This document shows, piece by piece, positions 32,807 to 44,560 of a stretch of DNA of 64,000 bases. The stretch is taken from the NCBI RefSeq assembly GCF_016429255.1, contig NZ_JAELUG010000007.1:1-64000 (forward strand). The letters are read 5' to 3'. Position 1 is the first letter of the stretch. Every line of letters starts with the position of its first letter. A program made the translations under genes and the position numbers. This DNA is from Rhizobium sp. ASV8 (lineage in GTDB: Bacteria > Pseudomonadota > Alphaproteobacteria > Rhizobiales > Rhizobiaceae). The notes beneath the pieces were generated by a model. It ran no database searches and was not told the DNA's origin. It was given only the letters and a program-made list of their open reading frames with translations.

Positions 32807-33517
32807 TTACTGGCCACGGCTTATGAAGACGTCGCCGACGACGGGGACGGCGGAGAAGGCGTTGGGCCAACCGGCATAGAAGGCCACCTGCGCGATGACT
32901 TCACCGGCCTGTTCCTGCGTCAGACCGTTATCCATCGCCTTGTTGAGGTGGAAAGTGATCTGGGCCGTGTGTCCGGCGGCCATCAGGCTGCTGACCGTCA
33001 CCAGGCTCCTGTCGCGGGGTGCAAGGTGGGGGCGCAGCCAAAGCTTCAGGAACAGGACATCCGCCGTGAACTGCACCAGGCCAGGCGAGATCGGTCCGGT
33101 GTTTTTTTCCACATTCGCCGCCCGCGTCTTCTCGGCGGCTTCATTAAGGGGAAGGAGCGTCGGATTGCCAGGCGGCAAATCGCCCGTGCCGATGCCGCGC
33201 TCGCTGAAGACGACTTTGACGATGGCGATCGTGGCGCTCGCATTGCCAAGCCCGGCATAGAAGGCGAGATGCGTGACGATTTCCGAGATCTCCGCCGGCT
33301 TCACCCCGTTGTCGAGCGCCAGGCTGAGATAGAAGGGCAGGTCGAGCATCTGGTTCCGGGTTATCAGCACCGACAATGTCACGATGCTGCGGTCGCGCGG
33401 CGACAGCTGTGGCCGCTTCCAAAGACCATCGAGAACATCGTCCTGCATAAAGTCTCGCAGCGCCGGCGCTACTGACAGGACATCGTCGGAGACAAGTGTG
33501 GGCTCATTGATAGGCAT
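32807..33517 (-). CDS. Carboxymuconolactone decarboxylase-like protein (two CMD domains)
   Basis: 236 residues from an ATG eight bases behind AAGGA. Two tandem AhpD/CMD helical domains can be read: first MQDDVLDGLWKRPQLSPRDR with EIVTHLAFYAGLGNA, second FTADVLFLKLWLRPHLAPRD with VIAQVAFYAGWPNA. Neither domain carries the CxxC of peroxidatic AhpD, so it belongs with the 4-carboxymuconolactone decarboxylase-like group often found with SDR, AKR and cupin genes in stress-linked clusters. It is the last gene of the minus-strand redox cluster that faces the LysR gene. Confidence 0.82.
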   Translation of the reverse strand: MPINEPTLVSDDVLSVAPALRDFMQDDVLDGLWKRPQLSPRDRSIVTLSVLITRNQMLDLPFYLSLALDNGVKPAEISEIVTHLAFYAGLGNASATIAIVKVVFSERGIGTGDLPPGNPTLLPLNEAAEKTRAANVEKNTGPISPGLVQFTADVLFLKLWLRPHLAPRDRSLVTVSSLMAAGHTAQITFHLNKAMDNGLTQEQAGEVIAQVAFYAGWPNAFSAVPVVGDVFISRGQ

Positions 33518-33622
33518 GATTGGTTCCTTCATGGTCTGCGCGGCTCCGCCCACCTAAAGGACGGGAGACGCAAGGTCCGGTTGGATGGAACGGCGCCAGC
33601 GTCGCGGCTCCGCCGTCCCGTT

Positions 33623-34359
33623 TCAATAGGCTTGCGCGGTCGGCCGGTAGAGGATCTCGTTGATGTCGACCTCTTCGGGCTGGTCGATGGCAAAGGCCAC
33701 GCAGCGGGCGAAGGAATCGGGGGAAATCGCGACCTGGTCGTAGAGCTCCCGCACGCGGCCCGCGACCTCGGCATCGGTGATCGTGTTGGGGAGTTCGGTT
33801 GCCACCGCGCCCGGCGAAATGACGGTCGTGCGGATGTTGTAGGGCTTCACCTCCTGGCGCAGCCCTTCCGAGATCACCCGCACGGCGTGTTTGGTGGCGG
33901 AATAGATTGCGCCTCCGGGTCCAACCTTGTGGCCCGCGACCGAGGACACATTGATGATGTGTCCGCTCTTCTGCGCCTTCATATAGGGCAGCGCGGCGGC
34001 GATGCCGTAGAGTACGCCCTTGATGTTCACGTCGATCATCCGATCCCACTCGTCGACCTTCAGGTTTTCGAGGAGCGATTGCGGCATTAGGCCAGCATTG
34101 TTGATGAGCACGTCGATACGGCCGTGAAGCGCGAAGGCGCGGTCCACGAGCTGCTTGACCTGGTCACGATCGACGACGTCGGTCTTCAGCACGGCACCGT
34201 CGCCGAGAGAAAGCTCCCTCGCCAATGTTTCGAGACGATCGATGCGACGCGCGCCGAGAACCAGCCTCGCGCCGTCCTTGGCAAGGCGGCGGGCGGCAGC
34301 TTCGCCCAGCCCGCTGCTGGCGCCGGTGATAACGACGACCTTTTGGTTGATGTTCTCGG

Positions 34360-34363
<4 letters not shown>
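33623..34363 (-). CDS. Short-chain dehydrogenase/reductase
   Basis: 246 residues, classical SDR of the YdfG/serine dehydrogenase-like type. TGASSGLG cofactor loop near the N-terminus, NNAG, catalytic Ser in NVSSVAG and Tyr-x3-Lys in YSATK. The arginine-rich region after the cofactor loop (GARRIDRLE) favours NADP(H). Its start overlaps the end of the MFS gene by four bases. The substrate is unknown; the cluster partners (aldo/keto reductase, cupin, CMD) suggest processing of reactive carbonyls or quinones. Confidence 0.88.
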
Positions 34364-36963
<2,600 letters not shown>

Positions 36964-36999
36964 GGACAACCTCCTTTCGGGTTTAGGTCGATCGATATC

Positions 37000-37395
37000 T
37001 CAGCCGAGGTATTGCGTGTCTGAAACCTTCTCGAGCCAGTCCACGGCCTTGCCGTCCTGCACCTCGTTGACGGCGATGTGAGTCATCGCGGTTTCGGGTG
37101 AAGCGCCGTGCCAGTGCTTCTCGCCCGCCGGAAGCCAGATCACGTCTCCGGGCCGGATCTCCTCGACCGGACCACCCCAACGCTGCACACGGCCGAAGCC
37201 GGATGTGACGATGAGGGTCTGGCCGAGCGGATGCGTATGCCAGGCGGTGCGGGCGCCCGGCTCGAAGGTGACCTGCGCGCCCTGAACGCGCTCGGGTGCA
37301 AACGGATTGAGGAGCGGGTCGACGCGAACTGTGCCTGTGAACCAGTCGGTCGGGCCTTTCGCCGAAGGCCGCGAGCCTGCGCGAATGATGTCCAT
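37000..37395 (-). CDS. Cupin-domain protein, first gene of the LysR-linked cluster
   Basis: 131 residues from an ATG seven bases behind GGAG. Single small cupin with metal ligands His-x-His in [19 protein letters not shown] and a later His in [11 protein letters not shown]. Such cupins (YhhW/quercetinase-like or 4-carboxymuconolactone-linked) occur at the head of SDR/AKR/CMD clusters. It is transcribed divergently from the LysR gene, 121 bases away, so it is the first target of that regulator. Confidence 0.85.
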   Translation of the reverse strand: MDIIRAGSRPSAKGPTDWFTGTVRVDPLLNPFAPERVQGAQVTFEPGARTAWHTHPLGQTLIVTSGFGRVQRWGGPVEEIRPGDVIWLPAGEKHWHGASPETAMTHIAVNEVQDGKAVDWLEKVSDTQYLG

Positions 37396-37466
37396 TGGAT
37401 GTCTCCATTTCTGTGTCGCGGCGTTCTGCCGGGCGATTTCGAAATGCAATGTAGTCCAGGTGGGAT

Positions 37467-37480
37467 CATCGAATTAGATG
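37467..37480. promoter_or_regulatory. Candidate LysR-type operator CATC-N6-GATG
   Basis: An inverted repeat in the 121-base divergent region between the cupin and LysR genes, immediately followed by TATAAT (37482-37487), a good -10 for the LysR gene. The position fits the usual LysR binding box overlapping its own promoter. Confidence 0.4.
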
Positions 37481-37516
37481 GTATAATGTTCATGTGGTTT
37501 TGAGTGGAATTCACAA

Positions 37517-38419
37517 ATGGCACGAGAACGCATCAACGACATGATCGCCTTCCTGGCGGTTGCACGGGAACGCAGCTTCACGCGGGCAGGCGCGCAACTC
37601 GGCGTATCAGCCTCAGCCCTCAGTCACACCATCAAAGGGCTCGAAGCGCAGTTGGGCGTCAGGCTACTGGCGCGCACGACGCGCAATGTCGCGCCGACAG
37701 AAGCGGGCGAGCGCCTGCTGAAGGCGATCGGACCGCATTTCGACCAGATCGAGGCCGAGATCGAAGCGCTCGGAGAACTGCGAGACAAGCCGGCCGGCAC
37801 GGTGCGTATCACCTGCAACGACTATGTGATCGATACCATCTTCCGGCCGCGGCTTGCGTCCTTCCTGCGCGACTATCCCGATATTCACGTCGAGCTCGCG
37901 ATTGACTACGGTTTTACCGATATCATCGAGCAGAGGTTCGATGCCGGGGTCAGGCTTGGCGAGGCCGTCAGCAAGGATATGATCGCGGTGCGGATCGGGC
38001 CGGACTGGCGTTTCGCAGTGGTCGGCTCACCCGCTTATTTCGAGCGGCGATCGACGCCCGAGACACCGCAGGACCTCACCAACCACAATTGCATCAATCT
38101 GCGTCTGAACAGCGCCGGCGGGCTCTATGCCTGGGAATTCGAAAAAGACGGCCGTGAACTGCGCGTGCGGGTCGAAGGTCAGCTTGCCTTCAACAGCGCC
38201 GTATCCGTTCTCAATGCAGCGATTGACGGCCTCGGCGTTGGCTATGTGCCTGAAGACCTCGCCAGACCGCACATTGCCGAAGGGCGGCTGATCGATGTGC
38301 TGGCGGACTGGTGTCCCGATGTTCAGGGCTATCATCTCTACTATCCGAGCCGCCGGCAGCTCTCGCCTGCGTTTGCCTTGCTGGTCGATACGTTGCGCTA
38401 CCGCCCGAATTTAGGGTGA
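37517..38419 (+). CDS. LysR-family transcriptional regulator
   Basis: 300 residues. N-terminal winged helix (MIAFLAVARERSFTRAGAQL, SASALSHTIKGLEAQLG) and a periplasmic-binding-like effector domain from about residue 90. It belongs to the CrgA/PecT-like branch (NLRLNSAGGLYAWEFEKDGR). It is divergently transcribed from the cupin-DUF2255-AKR-MFS-SDR-CMD cluster, the standard arrangement for a LysR activator and its target operon. The effector is unknown; a carbonyl or quinone stressor is an inference from the cluster. Confidence 0.92.
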   Translation: MARERINDMIAFLAVARERSFTRAGAQLGVSASALSHTIKGLEAQLGVRLLARTTRNVAPTEAGERLLKAIGPHFDQIEAEIEALGELRDKPAGTVRITCNDYVIDTIFRPRLASFLRDYPDIHVELAIDYGFTDIIEQRFDAGVRLGEAVSKDMIAVRIGPDWRFAVVGSPAYFERRSTPETPQDLTNHNCINLRLNSAGGLYAWEFEKDGRELRVRVEGQLAFNSAVSVLNAAIDGLGVGYVPEDLARPHIAEGRLIDVLADWCPDVQGYHLYYPSRRQLSPAFALLVDTLRYRPNLG

Positions 38420-38502
38420 GCATTTTTCATGAGCTGCTGTGCCTTGTTCGATTACCCGCCAAGCGTGGTTGCCGTCGAGAATATGACACCCCTCAACGGT
38501 AC

Positions 38503-38522
38503 GGGATTTTTTCAAGAATCCC
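38503..38522. terminator. Weak hairpin between converging genes
   Basis: GGGATT (38503-38508) and AATCCC (38517-38522) with an 8-base loop rich in T, between the stops of the LysR gene (+) and the ABC ATPase gene (-). It could end transcripts from either side. Confidence 0.35.
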
Positions 38523-38544
38523 TTCGAAGCAAGTCATTCGGACC

Positions 38545-39612
<1,068 letters not shown>

Positions 39613-39635
39613 GACATTCTTCCCTTTTGGATGGA

Positions 39636-41150
39636 TCAGCGCTTCTTGCGGATGCGGAGCACCTGGTATGGCTTGCCGGGCAGTTCTACGCCGAAGGCGG
39701 CATCGGCTTTGCCGCCGCGCACGATCGCGCCATGGCGCGTCGGATGCGGGATCGGTGCCTCCACCTTTTTGGCCGGCGTGATGGTCATTTCCCACGTGTC
39801 TATGATGTCGACCTCATAGTCGGTTCCGTGCTTCGGCAGGCCGGTTGACCAGACTACGGGCTGATGTTCGCCGAGATAGATGTAGCTGACATCGCCGTCG
39901 CGGGCGCCGGAGACGCGTGTCCATGGCCATTCGCCGAAGGACGCCATCGGCTCGAGGCCGTTGACGACATCCTCTTCCAGAAGATCGCGCAGGAAACCGA
40001 TGCGCTTCCAGGCTTCACCACGCAGTTCGCCGCCTTTCGCCCACCAGATCAGATCTTGCGGATGCGAATAGGTTTCGCCGTGCCCGGCATAGCCGCCGCG
40101 CGTGACCGTGATCCAGAAGCGATGGACAAGCTCCTGCGCCGTCAGGTTGCCCCAGGACTGGATGATGTTGCCCTCATATTCCGGCTCGTCGTTGACGACC
40201 GGCTTGCCATAGGCCTCACGCCATTCCTGCGTGCGCTTCACATCCCAGTTCTGGATGCAGGTATGGGTGACCCAGGGCTTGCGATGATCGAAGTTCATAG
40301 TCGGCTCGCCGTTATGGATCGACTTCAGATGGCCGTAGGGGTCGTTCTCTTCGAGAATGTGGAAGTAACGATCCCACTGCTGCAGCGGCTTGGTGTCGAG
40401 AAGGAAATCATATTCGTTGGCAAGCGCCCACCAGACGTTGCGATAGGCGGCAAGGCGTGCGGCGAGATAGGCGACATAGCGGAAATCCTGTTCGGCCGAC
40501 ATGTCGGCATAGCCCCAGCGGTCGTAGGGGTGGAACATGATGATGTCGGCTTCGATGCCGAGTTTGCAAAGGGCTGCGACTTGGTTCTCGAAATGGCGGA
40601 AGAGGACCGGGTTCGGGCGATCGAAGTCTTGCCTGCCGTCCGCATCCACTTCGAAGCAGGCGTAAAGCGGCTCGTTGACATTATAGGGATAGTCCTTGGG
40701 GAAGACGCCCATGCGGATCTTGTTGAAGCGCGACGTCTTCAGGGTCTCGAGTGTCTGGGCCTGCATGTCGAGTGGCTGGTGCGTCCAGGCATAGCAGGTG
40801 GTGCCGAAGGACAGGAACGGCTTGCCGTCGGCATAGGCAAAGTGGAACTTGTTGTGGACGTGGACGGGGCCATGGTTGCCCGTCGAGGGCTTGGTCGCGA
40901 CGAAGGAACCGGTCTTGCCATCCAGTTCCGATGTCTTCGAGCGTGTGCGGAACGACCATTCGCCTTCATTGTCGGGCATGAAGCGAACGCGATAGACGCC
41001 GTCGCCATCGTAAAAGCCGGGCACGCGAACCTCGCGGCTGTTCTGGCTGAAAACGGCATCAAATGCTACATCGAGATAGGGATTGCCACTAGAAGGGCCG
41101 TTTAGGGCCGCTTCGAAGACACCCCATTTTTCGACGGACGCGTTGGACAT
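39636..41150 (-). CDS. Apiosidase-like glycoside hydrolase (DUF5060-DUF4038, GH140-type)
   Basis: 504 residues without a signal peptide, so cytoplasmic. An N-terminal DUF5060 beta-sandwich (about 5-90: FYDGDGVYRVRFMPDNEGEW) precedes a TIM-barrel DUF4038 domain now known as apiosidase-like (about 95-400: PFLSFGTTCYAWTHQPLDMQ). Candidate catalytic acids are Glu246 in WWALANEYDF and Glu322/324 in VVNDEPEYEG. A short C-terminal beta domain follows. GH140 members cleave D-apiose from plant rhamnogalacturonan II side chains. It is placed between the importer permeases and their ATPase and beside a complete apiose pathway, so it probably splits an imported apioside. Confidence 0.78.
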   Translation of the reverse strand: MSNASVEKWGVFEAALNGPSSGNPYLDVAFDAVFSQNSREVRVPGFYDGDGVYRVRFMPDNEGEWSFRTRSKTSELDGKTGSFVATKPSTGNHGPVHVHNKFHFAYADGKPFLSFGTTCYAWTHQPLDMQAQTLETLKTSRFNKIRMGVFPKDYPYNVNEPLYACFEVDADGRQDFDRPNPVLFRHFENQVAALCKLGIEADIIMFHPYDRWGYADMSAEQDFRYVAYLAARLAAYRNVWWALANEYDFLLDTKPLQQWDRYFHILEENDPYGHLKSIHNGEPTMNFDHRKPWVTHTCIQNWDVKRTQEWREAYGKPVVNDEPEYEGNIIQSWGNLTAQELVHRFWITVTRGGYAGHGETYSHPQDLIWWAKGGELRGEAWKRIGFLRDLLEEDVVNGLEPMASFGEWPWTRVSGARDGDVSYIYLGEHQPVVWSTGLPKHGTDYEVDIIDTWEMTITPAKKVEAPIPHPTRHGAIVRGGKADAAFGVELPGKPYQVLRIRKKR

Positions 41151-41188
41151 GAAATTCTCCTCGGAAGATATATGGATGGTGCGACCGC

Positions 41189-42076
41189 TCAGCCCTTGAC
41201 GGCGCCGGAGGTAAGGCCGGAGACGAAGTAGCGCTGGAAGATCAGATAGACGATGGTGGCCGGCAGCACGGTCATGACGATTGCCGCGTTCAACTGGCCG
41301 TAATCATTGGAAAACTGGCCCTGGAATGACATCAGCCCGAGCGGCAGTGTCCACATGTGCTGGTCCTGCAAAAGCACGAGCGCCATTGCGAATTCGTTCC
41401 AGGTGGAGACGAAATCGAGGATCAACAATGCGGCAAGGACCGGCAGGCAGACGGGCAGGAATATCCGCCGAAAGATGGTGAAGTGGCTTGCGCCATCGAT
41501 CAGGGCTGCTTCCGACAGTTCCTTCGGAATGCCTCTGAAGAACCCGTACAGGATAAAGACCTGGTAGGGCACGCCGAAGGCAATGTAAGGCAGGATCACG
41601 CCGGGGTAGGTGTCGATCAACCCGAGCGAGTTGACCAGCGTAAACAGCGGCGCCAGCATCACCTGAAAGGGGATCATGGTGCCGAAGACGATTGCGAGCA
41701 GCAGCAGCTTGTTGAACTTCAGGCGGATCTTGGCAAGCGCATAGGCCGCCATTGCCGAGAGAAGGAGCCCGATCGGCACTTTGATCACGGTAATGATCGC
41801 GCTGTTTAAGAAGGCGCTTGCGAAATTGCCGCGCCCCCAGGCGCTTGAATAGTTGTCAAAGGCCGGCTCGAGCGGAGGCATGAACGCGCCGGTCGACGTC
41901 ACGTCGGCCTGGGTCTTCAACGAGGTAAAGACGATGAACACGAAGGGCGCAAGCCAGATCGCGGCGACGATGAGCAGCGCGATCCACAGGCCGATCAAGA
42001 CAGGATCGCGCTTGCGCTTCGCCGGAATGACGGTCTCGAAGCTGTCTGACATTGATGTTGCCGATGCTGCCGTCAT
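41189..42076 (-). CDS. Carbohydrate ABC transporter permease, MalG-type
   Basis: 295 residues from the ATG at 42076, which overlaps the end of the MalF-type gene by four bases; the open frame further upstream is not used. Six membrane helices and the EAA loop ELSEAALIDGASHFTIFRRI. It is the C-side partner (CUT1 family) of the permease encoded upstream. Members import mono- to oligosaccharides or glycosides without modification. It precedes the apiosidase-like gene by 38 bases. Confidence 0.92.
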   Translation of the reverse strand: MTAASATSMSDSFETVIPAKRKRDPVLIGLWIALLIVAAIWLAPFVFIVFTSLKTQADVTSTGAFMPPLEPAFDNYSSAWGRGNFASAFLNSAIITVIKVPIGLLLSAMAAYALAKIRLKFNKLLLLAIVFGTMIPFQVMLAPLFTLVNSLGLIDTYPGVILPYIAFGVPYQVFILYGFFRGIPKELSEAALIDGASHFTIFRRIFLPVCLPVLAALLILDFVSTWNEFAMALVLLQDQHMWTLPLGLMSFQGQFSNDYGQLNAAIVMTVLPATIVYLIFQRYFVSGLTSGAVKG

Positions 42077-42972
42077 TGTTCGGCCTCCTCGTGCTTCTGC
42101 GTCCAGCGCAGATAGGGAATGACGACGACGATGGTGATCAGCAGGAGCACGACCGAGATCGCAGCACCGCGGCCGAAATCGAAGATCTGCATGGCTTGGG
42201 TGAAGGCCCACAGTGCCAGCATCTGGGTGGATTGCGCCGGGCCGCCACCGGTCAGGCCGTAGACGATATCGAAGGCTTTCAGCGAGGAGATGACCGAGAG
42301 CACCAGCACGATGGTCAAGGTCGTGCGCAGCGCCGGCAGGGTCACGTAGCGGAAGATGTTGAAGCGTCCCGCGCCGTCGATGCGGGCTGCCTCGACCAGC
42401 GTCTGCGAGACATTCTGCAGACCGGCAAGAAACAGAACCATGGAGAAGCCGACGGACTGCCAGAGATAGGCAACGAAGACGGAATAGAGCGCGATATCCT
42501 TGTTGCCGAGCCAGTCCTGGATCCAGTCCTGCAGACCCATCGATGTCAGGATTTCGGTGAAGAGGCCGAAGAATGGATCGTACATCCACTTCCACATGGT
42601 CGCGACCGCGATCGGGGCGATGATGACTGGCAGGTAGAAGATGGCGCGGAAGGTATTGCGGGCAAAGAGCCTCTGATTGAGGCTGAGGGCCAGCAACAGA
42701 CCGACCATGGGCGGAAAGATCACGCACATGATCGTCCAGATCACGGTGTTGCGGAACGCAACCCAGAAGACCGGATCCTGTGTGAAGATATATTGGTAGT
42801 TCGCCAGGCCGACGAACGGGCGCTGCGGATCGAGGCCGTTCCATTTCTGGAAGCTCAGCACCACCACGTTCAGCATCGGATAAAGCGCGAAAATCGCGTA
42901 GATCAGCATGGCCGGCGCAAGCAATATTGCTGCCTGAACGCGGGGATCCTGGGTTCTGTTGCGCAATGACAT
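42073..42972 (-). CDS. Carbohydrate ABC transporter permease, MalF-type
   Basis: 299 residues. The start at 42972 has GGGAG eight bases upstream and gives MSLRNRTQDPRVQAAILLAP before the first helix. It has the EAA loop LVEAARIDGAGRFNIFRYVT. CUT1-family partner of the MalG-type permease, translationally coupled to it. It follows the binding-protein gene by about 96 bases. Confidence 0.92.
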   Translation of the reverse strand: MSLRNRTQDPRVQAAILLAPAMLIYAIFALYPMLNVVVLSFQKWNGLDPQRPFVGLANYQYIFTQDPVFWVAFRNTVIWTIMCVIFPPMVGLLLALSLNQRLFARNTFRAIFYLPVIIAPIAVATMWKWMYDPFFGLFTEILTSMGLQDWIQDWLGNKDIALYSVFVAYLWQSVGFSMVLFLAGLQNVSQTLVEAARIDGAGRFNIFRYVTLPALRTTLTIVLVLSVISSLKAFDIVYGLTGGGPAQSTQMLALWAFTQAMQIFDFGRGAAISVVLLLITIVVVIPYLRWTQKHEEAEQ

Positions 42973-43068
42973 TCTGGTTGCTCCCGGCGGCAAGAGACGC
43001 TTGGGCATGAGGGTGAGGGAAGCCGTCCGCCGCGATTGGCAATCGGAGTGGCGGCCTCCCTCGATCGA

Positions 43069-44322
43069 TCAGGTGCGACCGGAGATGAAGCTCTGCAGCT
43101 GCTTGGCAGCATCGGCCGGCTGAATGTTGCCGGAAGCGACGTCGTTGATCACCCGGAAGTATTCGGTGGTGACGTCAAGCGGGAAGGCCTGGTCGCCATT
43201 CATGTAGACCTTGCTGTAGGCCTTGAAGATCTCAAGCCATTTCGCCTCGAGCGGCTTCTGGTCCTTATACTGCACATTCTTGTTGACCGAGATCGAGCTG
43301 ATCTGGCCGACGAGATCCTGCTGCACCTTGGTCGACAGGAAATAGTCGAGGAATTTGGCGGCAAGATCGGGGTTCTTGCTCTTGGTGCTGACGTAATTGT
43401 ATTCGGCGAAGCCATAAAGGCGGTTCGTATTCGTCGGGAAGGGTATAACGCCGTAGTCGTCGAGGTTGGCCTTGCTGCCACTCAGCTGGCTGACCAGCCA
43501 GTCGCCTTCGAGCATCATTGCAGCACGGCCGGCGACGAACAGTGTATAAGACTGCTGATTGCTGATGCCCATGAACGGCTTCAGCGTGTAGTCCTTCGTC
43601 CACTTGGCAAATTCGCTGAAGGCGTCGGTTGCACAGGCTTCCTTCGTCCAGTCGGCCTTCATGGCCATCAATGCGTCATGCTTGTCGGCACCGCATTTTG
43701 TTTCGAGCAGCACGTCCATCAGGCGCATGACATGCCAATTGACCGAGCCGCCAAAGGTGAAAGCCGGAATGCCCGCCGTCTTGAGCTTGTTGGCCGCGGC
43801 AAGCAGCTCCTCATAGGTCTTCGGTTCCTGGGCGATGCCGGCCTTCTGGAAGAGCTTCTTGTTGTAGTAGATCGCCTCGCCCTTGAAGGTGAAGGGGACG
43901 CCATGCTTGCCACCCGGGTAAAGGTCGGCAAAGGCCGCTGCAGATGGAAGCAGCTCATCGACCCACTTGTATTGGGTGTAGTATTTATCGAGCGGCAGCG
44001 ATAGGCCTGCTTTCACATATTCGCCGCCGAGGCCGAGGCCTGCCCAGCTGAAATAGATGTCCGGGCCCTTGCTGGAGCCTGCCGCCACGCGCAGTGCGGT
44101 CTTATGCTCGTCGACGCCGCGCTGGACGATTTCGACGTGAGTGCCGGGATTGGCCGCCTCGAAGTCTTTCGCGACTTTCTTCAATGCGCCGTTTGCGGCG
44201 CCATTGTCGAAGTTCAGCGTCCACATCGTCAGATCCTCTGCGGCAACATTTGTTGCTGAAAATGCCGCCGCAGCGATCGCCGCAGCACCGAACCAACGCG
44301 CATATTTGGTGTTGATAGCCAT
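43069..44322 (-). CDS. Sugar ABC transporter substrate-binding protein (CUT1 type)
   Basis: 417 residues from an ATG behind GAGGAGGATGGGAG. Sec signal (FGAAAIAAAAFSATNVAA), then an extracellular solute-binding family 1 domain (NPGTHVEIVQRGVDEHKTAL, PFTFKGEAIYYNKKLFQKAG). It is the first gene of the importer unit and is preceded by the CTCATCATACCAG motif shared with the other apiose units. The ligand is probably a glycoside or oligosaccharide that the cytoplasmic apiosidase-like enzyme then splits; this is inferred from linkage. Confidence 0.9.
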   Translation of the reverse strand: MAINTKYARWFGAAAIAAAAFSATNVAAEDLTMWTLNFDNGAANGALKKVAKDFEAANPGTHVEIVQRGVDEHKTALRVAAGSSKGPDIYFSWAGLGLGGEYVKAGLSLPLDKYYTQYKWVDELLPSAAAFADLYPGGKHGVPFTFKGEAIYYNKKLFQKAGIAQEPKTYEELLAAANKLKTAGIPAFTFGGSVNWHVMRLMDVLLETKCGADKHDALMAMKADWTKEACATDAFSEFAKWTKDYTLKPFMGISNQQSYTLFVAGRAAMMLEGDWLVSQLSGSKANLDDYGVIPFPTNTNRLYGFAEYNYVSTKSKNPDLAAKFLDYFLSTKVQQDLVGQISSISVNKNVQYKDQKPLEAKWLEIFKAYSKVYMNGDQAFPLDVTTEYFRVINDVASGNIQPADAAKQLQSFISGRT

Positions 44323-44383
44323 CTCCCATCCTCCTCTGAGCAAAGCTGATGGCGGTTTTGGCAAATAGTTATCAACATGTCAA

Positions 44384-44396
44384 CTGGTATGATGAG
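44384..44396 (-). promoter_or_regulatory. Apiose-regulon operator, copy A
   Basis: On the minus strand CTCATCATACCAG, followed directly by TTGACA, a good -35. It lies 62 bases upstream of the CUT1 binding-protein start. It is identical in 12 or 13 positions to copies at 52687-52699 and 55388-55400. Confidence 0.65.
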
Positions 44397-44560
44397 CTAA
44401 TCAGCATTGCGATACTATTGCTCTTAGGCGCAGCCATCCTCTGCCACCAACTTGCCCTCGCCAGGCACCGCCGACGTCGGCGGGTGGCTTTCTTTCCCCG
44501 GTGGGGTGCCTGTTGGCCATTTTCGGCCTTGAGAATGCAAAGAGCTCGCCGGAGATGATG

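Noticed and set aside
37476..37490. CATTATACCA-like sequence (minus strand) near the LysR gene, resembling the apiose operator
   Set aside because: Only the inner ten bases match, the flanks differ, and the TATAAT is better explained as the -10 of the LysR promoter.
39864..41105. 413-codon plus-strand frame
   Set aside because: Antisense of the apiosidase-like gene, whose domain structure is clear.
44349..44558. 69-codon plus-strand frame divergent from the CUT1 binding-protein gene
   Set aside because: It begins within the promoter and operator region, becomes Arg-rich and has no ribosome binding site or family.
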